Assembly: GCA_018061385.1 (NCBI GenBank)
Contig: JAGOUF010000185.1
Location: 1 to 5,603 of the forward strand
Origin: Chitinophagaceae bacterium
GTDB taxonomy: Bacteria > Bacteroidota > Bacteroidia > Chitinophagales > Chitinophagaceae
Length of the DNA stretch: 5,603 nucleotides
Direction of reading: 5' to 3'
The notes below the pieces were generated by a model, which made no database searches, was not told where the DNA came from, and worked only from the letters and a program-made list of their open reading frames with translations. The position numbers were made by a program, and so were the translations under genes. This document shows, piece by piece, positions 1-5,603 of this stretch. Numbering within the stretch: position 1 is the first letter of the stretch; each line of letters starts with the position of its first letter.

Positions 1-380
<380 letters not shown>

Positions 381-546
381 AAATGAGTTGATCTGACTAT
401 TAACTTCAAAATTCGAAATTAACGGTAGATATAATTAAATTGATGCTTGTAAACCTTACATGATTCTTAAAGAATTATGTTGCTGTTGCTTCCAAACTTT
501 CAAAGATCTTTTGACTTTTTTGCTTCCGATTTTTTTGACCGGGGTG
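381..546 (-). other. Pre-16S rRNA leader (transcribed spacer)
   Basis: This stretch of about 160 nt lies between the innermost promoter (core 547-578) and the 16S 5' end, so it should be transcribed and then removed during 16S maturation. It holds a boxA-like element (498-508) and a 13-bp palindrome, ATTCTTTAAGAAT on the minus strand (463-475). The palindrome could be a processing or second boxA-like site. There is no coding frame of note. The leader status is inferred from position; the 3' partner of any RNase III processing stem lies outside the window. Confidence 0.75.
498..508 (-). promoter_or_regulatory. boxA-like antitermination signal in rRNA leader
   Basis: The minus strand reads GATCTTTGAAA here, about 120 nt before the 16S 5' end. 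It resembles the boxA core of rRNA leaders (E. coli TGCTCTTTAACA), which as RNA recruits NusB-NusE and associated factors so that the untranslated rRNA transcript escapes premature termination. Position and sequence fit, but the motif is short and AT-rich, so the call is moderate. The nearby TTCTTTAAGA (within 463-475) is a competing candidate. Confidence 0.5.
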
Positions 547-578
547 CAAAAGTAAAGTCTTATATGTTATTCACCAAA
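547..578 (-). promoter_or_regulatory. rRNA promoter P5 (closest to 16S)
   Basis: Read on the minus strand, a -33 element TTTG (578-575) is followed after 20 bp by TACTTTTG (554-547). This is an exact match to the Bacteroidota primary sigma consensus TTTG / TAnnTTTG. Transcription should start a few bases beyond 547, giving a leader of about 160 nt. An A-rich tract lies just upstream of the -33 element and may act like an UP element. This copy has the most divergent spacer of the repeat-borne promoters and the only 20-bp spacing. Confidence 0.75.
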
Positions 579-648
579 TTTATTTTCATTTTTCAGAAAA
601 TTTATTTGAAAATTTTTCGAAGAGCGATCCGTTTTTTATAACGGAGTG

Positions 649-679
649 CAAAGGTAAAACCTTTTATTTATTCACCAAA
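649..679 (-). promoter_or_regulatory. rRNA promoter P4
   Basis: The minus strand shows TTTG (679-676), 19 bp, then TACCTTTG (656-649), a perfect Bacteroidota-type promoter. It is followed by CACTCCG and a short inverted repeat (CCGTTAT/AAAACGG-like) at the start of the predicted transcript. It sits in the second unit of the 102-bp repeat, 102 bp from both P5 and P3, and has the same spacer as P3. Confidence 0.82.
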
Positions 680-750
680 TTTATTTTCATTTTTCAGAAA
701 ACTTATTTGAAGATTTTTTCGAAGAGCGATCCGTTTTTTAAAACGGAGTG

Positions 751-781
751 CAAAGGTAAAACCTTTTATTTATTCACCAAA
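751..781 (-). promoter_or_regulatory. rRNA promoter P3
   Basis: The minus strand shows TTTG (781-778), 19 bp, then TACCTTTG (758-751). The core and spacer are identical to P4, and the same A-rich stretch lies upstream of the -33 element. The predicted transcript begins with CACTCCG and the palindrome CCGTTTTAAAAAACGG (746-731). It points to the 16S gene like its neighbours. Confidence 0.82.
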
Positions 782-851
782 TTTATTTTCATTTTTCAGA
801 AAATTTATTTGAAGATTTTTTCGAAGAGCAATCCGTTTTTTTAATGGAGTG

Positions 852-882
852 CAAAAGTATAAGTTTTATTTAAAGTACCAAA
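852..882 (-). promoter_or_regulatory. rRNA promoter P2
   Basis: The minus strand shows TTTG (882-879), 19 bp, then TACTTTTG (859-852). The core is perfect although the spacer differs from P3/P4 and the similarity to the repeat ends just upstream, near 890. It lies 101 bp upstream of P3. The first transcribed bases (CACTCC) match the other copies. Confidence 0.8.
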
Positions 883-966
883 TTTATTTGAGTAAATTTA
901 AGTATTTTTTATTTCTACTTTTTTAAAAGAACTTGCTGTTAAATGATTATTTCTAATAGCGGGTTG

Positions 967-997
967 CAAATATAAGTGAGAATATTTTAGTACCAAA
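967..997 (-). promoter_or_regulatory. rRNA promoter P1 (outermost)
   Basis: The minus strand shows TTTG (997-994), 19 bp, then TATATTTG (974-967), again a perfect consensus. It is 115 bp upstream of P2, and the DNA between P1 and P2 is not recognisably related to the 102-bp repeat. The conserved part is therefore only the promoter core and a CAACCCG start region. A long A-tract precedes the -33 element. Confidence 0.75.
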
Positions 998-1014
998 TTT
1001 TTTTGAAATAATTT

Positions 1015-1044
1015 TAAAAAATACTTTTACTTATTCATAAAAGT
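1015..1044 (-). terminator. Possible intrinsic terminator ahead of the rRNA promoters
   Basis: On the minus strand ACTTTTA (1044-1038) and TAAAAGT (1029-1023) can form a 7-bp stem with an 8-nt loop, followed directly by ATTTTTT. The shape fits an intrinsic terminator that would stop truA readthrough before the rRNA promoter array. The stem has only one G-C pair and would be weak, so this is tentative. Confidence 0.3.
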
Positions 1045-1125
1045 GGGGTTTGAAAAGGAATTAAGCTGTTTTAATTTATAGACTGCTAATAGTATAGTCA
1101 TTTATGTATTATTCGCTTGACTAGC

Positions 1126-1154
1126 TTAATTATTTATGTTGTACAAATAATTAA
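1126..1154. repeat. 10-bp inverted repeat downstream of truA
   Basis: TTAATTATTT (1126-1135) and AAATAATTAA (1145-1154) are perfect inverted arms around a 9-nt loop. The hairpin lies 116 bp past the truA stop and could help end or protect the truA transcript. It has no G-C pair in the stem and no clear T-tail on the minus strand, and AT-rich DNA makes such repeats by chance. Confidence 0.3.
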
Positions 1155-1269
1155 AGGACTGAACAACTAAAAACTTTAAAGTAGAAATAAAGATTAAAGC
1201 ATTCTATATATTAGTGCATGAAGTTTTACAATAAGTGAATTACTTTATATACTTCAGTGGCTTATATGA
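1155..1269. other. AT-rich spacer after truA, nothing recognised
   Basis: No frame of useful length, tRNA-like fold, or consensus promoter was seen here on either strand. Together with the two hairpins (1015-1044, 1126-1154) it separates the truA operon from the rRNA control region. Confidence 0.6.
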
Positions 1270-2031
1270 TCAAAGCTTTGCAACTATACTTACAGATTGG
1301 TTAAAAGCCACATTGCATAAAAATAGCCCTTTTGATGGTGCACTAAAATCGGCTTTAGCTGGATTATTGCTTTTGATAATAGTATCAAATTCTTCCAAAG
1401 TTATTTTTTTGGTTGCCACTCTTAGCATTGTACTAACCAATCCTTTAACCATGCCACGAAGAAACCTATTGCCAATAACGTGATATACTAAACAATTGGT
1501 TCTATTATCTATATACCAATTTGATGTATGAATTGTACAAAGAAAATTATTGACCTGCGTTTTTTTCTTTGAAAAGCTTTGGAAGTTTGTATTCTGTAAT
1601 ATTAACTCAGCTGCTTGATTGAGTTTTGTAAGATCTACTTTGTACGGATAAAGCCAAGCTGTATCAATTAAAAATGGATTTTTCTGATTGATTATATAAT
1701 ATTTATACTCTCTTGATATAGCATCAAATCTACAATGTGCATCATCTTTAACTGCTAAAATGCCTTTTACAACAATATCTTTAGGTAAAAGAGCATTAAT
1801 ATTATACCTATGTTGTTGTTTTATTTCTAATCCACTATCAAAATGAAAAAAATTGCACAATGCATGAACACCAGCATCTGTTCTTGAAGAACCAGTTAAT
1901 TCGATTTTATCTTTATAATAAATAAATATAGCCTTTTCTAATTCTTGCTGAATACTATTTGCATTTTTTTGAATTTGAAAACCACTATAATTGGTTCCGA
2001 GGTATGCTACTTCTACAAAAAATCTGGCCAT
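1270..2031 (-). CDS. truA: tRNA pseudouridine(38-40) synthase TruA
   Basis: TruA converts uridines 38-40 in the anticodon arm of many tRNAs to pseudouridine in the cytoplasm, which supports accurate decoding. The 253-residue product has the family's usual length. The catalytic loop SSRTDAGVHA is at residues 48-57, with D52 as the nucleophile (equivalent to E. coli D60). Other family marks are FDAISREYKYYI (102-113), FQSFSK (150-155), GNRFLRGMVK (187-196) and APSKGLFL (231-238). There is no signal peptide. The start codon overlaps the stop of the upstream gene as TAATG (2033-2029), so translation is probably coupled and the start is well fixed. No consensus promoter lies between the two genes, which implies co-transcription. 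The gene is intact and has the low GC of its protein-coding neighbours. Confidence 0.96.
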   Translation of the reverse strand: MARFFVEVAYLGTNYSGFQIQKNANSIQQELEKAIFIYYKDKIELTGSSRTDAGVHALCNFFHFDSGLEIKQQHRYNINALLPKDIVVKGILAVKDDAHCRFDAISREYKYYIINQKNPFLIDTAWLYPYKVDLTKLNQAAELILQNTNFQSFSKKKTQVNNFLCTIHTSNWYIDNRTNCLVYHVIGNRFLRGMVKGLVSTMLRVATKKITLEEFDTIIKSNNPAKADFSAPSKGLFLCNVAFNQSVSIVAKL

Positions 2032-3176
2032 TAATTGAGTAATTTTCGAAATTGTTCTATTAAGTTCGACAAAGTGAACTCAGACTCCAATGAACTAAAA
2101 TTTAAAACATCATAAATATTCGACTTGGCGGTTGTAAAAAACTTTAATCTATTTTGCTCTGCTAAAAACAACAATCCCAATGCTTTTACTTGCTCAACTG
2201 TAAAACATTTGCCTTTAATTGCTTTTTTTGCAGTACTAATCATTTTATCATCTGTCGTTTCTAAAGACATTAATTTTCTTGTTCTTGCAAAATCGTTCTC
2301 TGTAGCTAAATACACACAGCTTTTGTTGTATTGATTGGAATTACCTACTGTTTTGTTTTTTGCACTATCCAAATTGGTTGATGTTTTAATAACTTCATCG
2401 GTAGTAACAATACTGTTTATTGGAATAAAAAGTGCAATGGTATCTGATGGAGTAACGGTAAAATCAATATAAATTTCATCTAAACCCTGACTACTTCCCT
2501 TTTGCAGAGTACGTACAATTCGTTTTAAGACTTGGTTTGATTGTGGTGGTTGGTTATTTTCCAAATCCTTTACAACATCATTACTTACAAAAGCTTTCTT
2601 TTCTTGATCAGCAGAAATAAATTTTGGTGGAGTTGCAATTACAACTTCTTGAATTGGTTGCTCTACAGGTTTTGTTTCAGTTTTAGGAGTATTGTTAATA
2701 CTATTACTGGGCTTAATCTTGTTTTCTGATATATTATTTACTTTGGTTGGCACTAAAGCCATATCATCATCTATCTTAACTGTATCGTAAATAGATTTTT
2801 CTTTTTCCCAATCTGCTGCATTGGCCATAACACTTTTAAAAGTTACCAAATTAAATAAGCCCCAACCTGTATTGCCAAATTGTTTTAAAACAAAGCCTTG
2901 ATCTTTATCATCTACAACACAAGTAAACTTCTGTTCAGGATATTTATCTTTCGGAAAACCTGCAACAAAAAAGTATTTTCCATTTTTTAATTTAGGAATT
3001 ACTAAATGTCCGTTAATGCTAGAACTATAGTTCTTTTGATTAATCATTACATAAAACGGCTGCTTATCTTCTGCTTGTAGGTAAACAAAATATCTCTTTT
3101 GTGCAAATGCGTTTATAGTTAACACATTTAGCATAATAACTAAGCCAAATGGCAATAATTTGAATAATCTTTTCAT
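2031..3176 (-). CDS. Secreted DUF4476-like protein of unknown function
   Basis: This 381-residue protein starts with a signal peptide (KR, a hydrophobic stretch at about 5-22, then AFA before Q26), with no lipobox cysteine, so it should be exported to the periplasm or beyond. Residues 27-120 form a compact, probably beta-rich domain containing YLQAEDKQPFYV (32-43), FPKDKYPEQKF (74-84) and GNTGWGLFNL (101-110), a pattern I recall from unnamed Chitinophagales proteins. Residues about 130-285 are a polar linker rich in N, T, P and K, probably flexible. Residues 287-381 resemble the DUF4476 domain, with KKAIKGKCFT (31st-40th residue of that domain) and helical repeats after it. Its function is unknown. 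It is the first gene of an operon with truA (1-base overlap) and faces the M1 peptidase gene across 151 bp. The family match is from memory, so the domain name is less certain than the architecture. Confidence 0.85.
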   Translation of the reverse strand: MKRLFKLLPFGLVIMLNVLTINAFAQKRYFVYLQAEDKQPFYVMINQKNYSSSINGHLVIPKLKNGKYFFVAGFPKDKYPEQKFTCVVDDKDQGFVLKQFGNTGWGLFNLVTFKSVMANAADWEKEKSIYDTVKIDDDMALVPTKVNNISENKIKPSNSINNTPKTETKPVEQPIQEVVIATPPKFISADQEKKAFVSNDVVKDLENNQPPQSNQVLKRIVRTLQKGSSQGLDEIYIDFTVTPSDTIALFIPINSIVTTDEVIKTSTNLDSAKNKTVGNSNQYNKSCVYLATENDFARTRKLMSLETTDDKMISTAKKAIKGKCFTVEQVKALGLLFLAEQNRLKFFTTAKSNIYDVLNFSSLESEFTLSNLIEQFRKLLN

Positions 3177-3327
3177 TAACCCTTTTTAATAATGAACGAA
3201 TTTAGTTAAAAAACGTTTTTCTACGCTTCTCAGTATATAATTAAACCAAATACATTTTTAACCTTTTATAAAAATGTTGTACAGTTATTTTGCTTCTACT
3301 ATATCTTTATTTATAAAAAATAATTTC
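3177..3327. other. Divergent intergenic region between the DUF4476-like gene and the peptidase
   Basis: This 151-bp AT-rich gap must hold promoters for both directions. Neither strand has a perfect Bacteroidota promoter. For the plus strand TTATTTTG (3285-3292) is one mismatch from TAnnTTTG, 35 bp before the peptidase ATG, but has only TTTT (3264-3267) near the -33 position. For the minus strand TGTATTTG (3254-3247) is one mismatch from the -7 element with no good -33 partner. No clear Shine-Dalgarno sequence precedes either start, which is usual in this phylum. Confidence 0.5.
3264..3292 (+). promoter_or_regulatory. Weak candidate promoter for the M1 peptidase
   Basis: TTATTTTG (3285-3292) differs by one base from the -7 consensus TAnnTTTG and lies 35 bp before the ATG. 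The upstream partner is only TTTT with a 17-bp spacing, shorter than the usual 19-21 bp. It is much poorer than the rRNA promoters in this window and may be a chance match in AT-rich DNA. Confidence 0.25.
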
Positions 3328-5603
3328 ATGAGAAAAATTTTTCTGTTTTTAAGTTTGTTTCTTGCAACATTAACCTTTGCTCAAACGGCAAAAAAAGACG
3401 ATAGTTGGAAAACTCAATACAGGTCTTTTGTTACCAAAACCAACGATTTAGTGCATACTAAGCTAGATGCAAAGTTTGATTATGACAACAGTTATATGCT
3501 TGGAAAAGTATGGATTACTTTAAAACCGCATTTCTACTCTACCGACTCTTTACACTTAGATGCAAAAGGAATGAAAATTAACACAATTGAAATTGTTAAA
3601 AATAGTAAAAAGAGTGAACTAAAATATACTTACGTAGACAATGTATTGCATATAAAGCTTGATAGAACTTATAGCAGACAAGAAAAATATACCATTTATA
3701 TTGATTATGTAGCAAAGCCAAATGAACTTAAAGTTGAAGGCAGTGCTGCAATTACCGATGCTAAAGGTTTATACTTTATTAACCCTAAAGGAACAGAAAA
3801 AGATAAGCCTATTCAAATTTGGACGCAAGGAGAAACAGAAGCTACATCTGTTTGGGTGCCAACAATAGATAAACCCAATCAAAAAACAACGCAGGAAATG
3901 TATATGACGGTTCCTGCAAAATATGTTACCCTTTCTAACGGTAAATTAATGAGCCAAACAAAAAATACAAATGGCACAAGAACCGATTATTGGAAAATGG
4001 ATTTACCACATGCTCCGTATTTATTTTTTATGGGTGTAGGCGAATATTCAGTTATTAAAGATTTATATAAAGGCAAGGAAGTAAATTACTATGTAGAGAA
4101 AGAGTATGAAAAAGTTGCAAGAAAAATTTTTGGCAACACCCCAGAAATGATGAAATTTTTCTCTGAAAAGGTTACTGGTGTTGAATATCCTTGGATAAAG
4201 TATTCTCAAATTGTAGGAAGAGATTATGTAAGTGGTGCAATGGAAAATACTACAGCTACCTTACATCAAGAAAGTGCACAACAAGATGCTAGAGAATTGG
4301 TAGATGGAAATGGTTGGGAAGGAACGATTGCTCACGAACTTTTTCACCAATGGTTTGGTGATTATGTTACTTGCGAAAGCTGGAGTAACTTAACTGTAAA
4401 TGAAAGCTTTGCAAACTATAGCCAAGTATTGTGGAAAGAATATAAATATGGCAAAGATGCTGGAGATCAAGAAAATTTTAGCGACATGCAAGGTTATTTG
4501 CAAAGCGGTAGTGGAAGTAAAGATTTAGTAAGATTTTTCTATAGAGATAAAGAAGATATGTTTGATGCAGTTAGTTACAACAAGGGTGGAAGAATTTTAC
4601 ACATGCTAAGAAACTATGTTGGAGATGACGCATTTTTTGCATCGTTAAATAAATACTTATCAACCAATAAATTTGGTACAGGAAGTGCCCATAAATTAAG
4701 GTTGGCATTTGAAGAAGTAACAGGCAAAGATTTAAATTGGTTTTGGAATCAATGGTATTTTGGTAGTGGAAACCCTCAATTAGATATTACTTACAATTAT
4801 AGCGAAGACAGCAAAATTGTTTCTGTATATATTAAACAAACACAAAGTGGAGATAAAGTATTTAAATTACCTTTTGCCATTGATGTTTATTATGGAGAAA
4901 AGAAAACTAGATACGATGTTTGGATGACCAACAAAACCGATACATTTAGTTTTGCAGCTGCCACAAAACCTGATTTAATAAATGTTGATGGCGATAAAAT
5001 TTTGTTGTGTTCAAAAAAAGATGCTAAAACTTTAGAAGAATACATACATCAATATAAGTATGCTGGTAAATATTTAGATAGAAAAGAAGCCATTGATTTT
5101 GCAAGCAAGAAAACCAAAGATCCAGGAGCTGTAATGTTTTTAAAAGAAGCACTGAACGATAAGTTTGCACCACTAAGAATTAGTGCCTTACAAGCATTAA
5201 GCTCTGTAGATTTAAGTGAGGGAATTGCCATAGTAGAAAGAATTGCAACAAATGATCCAGATCGTACTACTAGAGCTGAAGCAATTGATGTATTGGCATC
5301 TGCAAAAGACAATAAGTATAAAACCTTATTTACAAAAGGCACCAACGATTCTTCTTATACAGTTGCTGGAGCTAGCTTAGAAGCTTTAGAAGAAATTGAT
5401 GCTGATGCTGCACTAGCAATTGCCAATAAATTATCTAAAGAAGTAGCCAAAGGCCGTTTAGGAACTGCAATTGCTGCTGTTTTAGTTAAGCATGGCGATG
5501 AAAGTTCTTACGATTTTATTGCAACAAATTTTGAAAAAATGCCTTTATCTCAAGCCAAGTTTCAAGCTTTACAATCTTTTGCCGATATTTTAGCAAAAGT
5601 TAC
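3328..5603 (+). CDS. Secreted M1-family zinc aminopeptidase (3' end outside window)
   Basis: This gluzincin peptidase should remove N-terminal residues from peptides in the periplasm or outside the cell. The frame is open from ATG 3328 to the window end (758 codons plus 2 bases), with no internal stop or frameshift. Residues 1-18 are a signal peptide (MRKIFLFLSLFLATLTFA, cleavage before Q19) without a lipobox. An N-terminal beta domain carries TQGETEA (166-172) and VWVPTIDKP (175-183), the family's substrate-anchoring region. The exopeptidase motif GAMEN is at 303-307. The zinc site is HELFH at 336-340 with the third ligand E359 exactly 18 residues on (NES); E337 is the catalytic base and Y417 (SYNKGG) the likely transition-state tyrosine. 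WFWNQWYFGSG (471-481) ends the catalytic domain, a beta-sandwich follows, and from about 572 there are helical HEAT-like repeats. All catalytic residues are present, so it should be active. The true C-terminus is not visible. Confidence 0.95.
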   Translation, partial: MRKIFLFLSLFLATLTFAQTAKKDDSWKTQYRSFVTKTNDLVHTKLDAKFDYDNSYMLGKVWITLKPHFYSTDSLHLDAKGMKINTIEIVKNSKKSELKYTYVDNVLHIKLDRTYSRQEKYTIYIDYVAKPNELKVEGSAAITDAKGLYFINPKGTEKDKPIQIWTQGETEATSVWVPTIDKPNQKTTQEMYMTVPAKYVTLSNGKLMSQTKNTNGTRTDYWKMDLPHAPYLFFMGVGEYSVIKDLYKGKEVNYYVEKEYEKVARKIFGNTPEMMKFFSEKVTGVEYPWIKYSQIVGRDYVSGAMENTTATLHQESAQQDARELVDGNGWEGTIAHELFHQWFGDYVTCESWSNLTVNESFANYSQVLWKEYKYGKDAGDQENFSDMQGYLQSGSGSKDLVRFFYRDKEDMFDAVSYNKGGRILHMLRNYVGDDAFFASLNKYLSTNKFGTGSAHKLRLAFEEVTGKDLNWFWNQWYFGSGNPQLDITYNYSEDSKIVSVYIKQTQSGDKVFKLPFAIDVYYGEKKTRYDVWMTNKTDTFSFAAATKPDLINVDGDKILLCSKKDAKTLEEYIHQYKYAGKYLDRKEAIDFASKKTKDPGAVMFLKEALNDKFAPLRISALQALSSVDLSEGIAIVERIATNDPDRTTRAEAIDVLASAKDNKYKTLFTKGTNDSSYTVAGASLEALEEIDADAALAIANKLSKEVAKGRLGTAIAAVLVKHGDESSYDFIATNFEKMPLSQAKFQALQSFADILAKV

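Larger units (their letters stand above)
544..848. repeat. Three tandem ~102-bp repeats carrying rRNA promoters
   Basis: Units run 544-645, 646-747 and 748-848 (102, 102 and 101 bp), with a fourth partial copy from 849 to about 890. Units 2 and 3 differ at only a few positions, mostly at the far end near 838-848. Unit 1 differs mainly in its first 25 bases and around 611-617. Each unit contains one complete minus-strand promoter, an A-rich tract upstream of it, and the motif TTCGAAGAGCRATCCG. There are no variable spacers and the units are not short, so this is not a CRISPR. The arrangement suggests tandem duplication of a promoter cassette. Confidence 0.93.

Noticed and set aside
544..890. 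Possible CRISPR array or mobile-element terminal repeats
   Set aside because: Units are about 102 bp, directly abutting, with no variable spacers, no transposase and no inverted ends. Each unit contains a consensus promoter facing the 16S gene, which explains them better.
1081..1099. Apparent palindrome GACT...AGTC
   Set aside because: Only the outer four base pairs match; the interior does not pair, so it is not a convincing operator or hairpin.
1000..1269. Possible tRNA or small RNA gene between truA and the rRNA promoters
   Set aside because: No cloverleaf, no T-loop GTTCRA motif and no consensus promoter within it; composition is plain AT-rich spacer.
1235..1483. 82-residue plus-strand open frame
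   Set aside because: It is antisense to the truA 3' end, whose protein motifs are unmistakable, and it resembles no family I know.
2125..2729. Plus-strand open frames at 2125-2334 and 2541-2729
   Set aside because: They are antisense shadows of the DUF4476-like gene, short and with no own upstream signals.
5049..5345. 98-residue minus-strand open frame
   Set aside because: It is antisense to the HEAT-like part of the M1 peptidase, whose frame is continuous through this region.

Overview
The window looks like an AT-rich chromosome segment from a member of the Bacteroidota, probably the Chitinophagales/Chitinophagaceae. Three signs point that way. The 16S rRNA 5' region has a Chitinophagaceae-like sequence. 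The promoters have the Bacteroidota form (TTTG, 19-20 bp, TAnnTTTG) rather than the E. coli -35/-10 form. The protein genes (a DUF4476-like secreted protein and a secreted M1 peptidase ending its signal in ...FAQ) are typical of the phylum. The lineage is judged from memory of the families; no search was run.

Layout. Positions 1-380 hold the first ~380 nt of a 16S rRNA gene on the minus strand, cut by the window start. Positions 381-1269 hold no protein gene. Nearest the 16S is a leader of about 160 nt with a boxA-like antitermination signal. Upstream of that lie five successive minus-strand promoters, each matching the Bacteroidota consensus. The three gene-proximal ones sit in an almost identical tandem repeat of 101-102 bp. 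Beyond the array are two AT-rich hairpins that may end transcription arriving from truA. Positions 1270-2031 hold truA (tRNA pseudouridine synthase), and 2031-3176 a secreted DUF4476-like protein of unknown function. Both are on the minus strand, joined by a TAATG stop/start overlap. After a 151-bp divergent intergenic region, 3328-5603 is a plus-strand secreted M1 zinc aminopeptidase, intact as far as it can be read but cut by the window end.

How it fits together. The DUF4476-like gene and truA form one operon that runs toward the rRNA operon. The rRNA operon has its own multi-promoter control region. This promoter array is the most notable thing in the window: a repeat-built set of strong promoters feeding one rRNA operon, with an outermost copy whose flanks have diverged while its promoter core stayed perfect. 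I see no mobile element, CRISPR array, tRNA or defence system.
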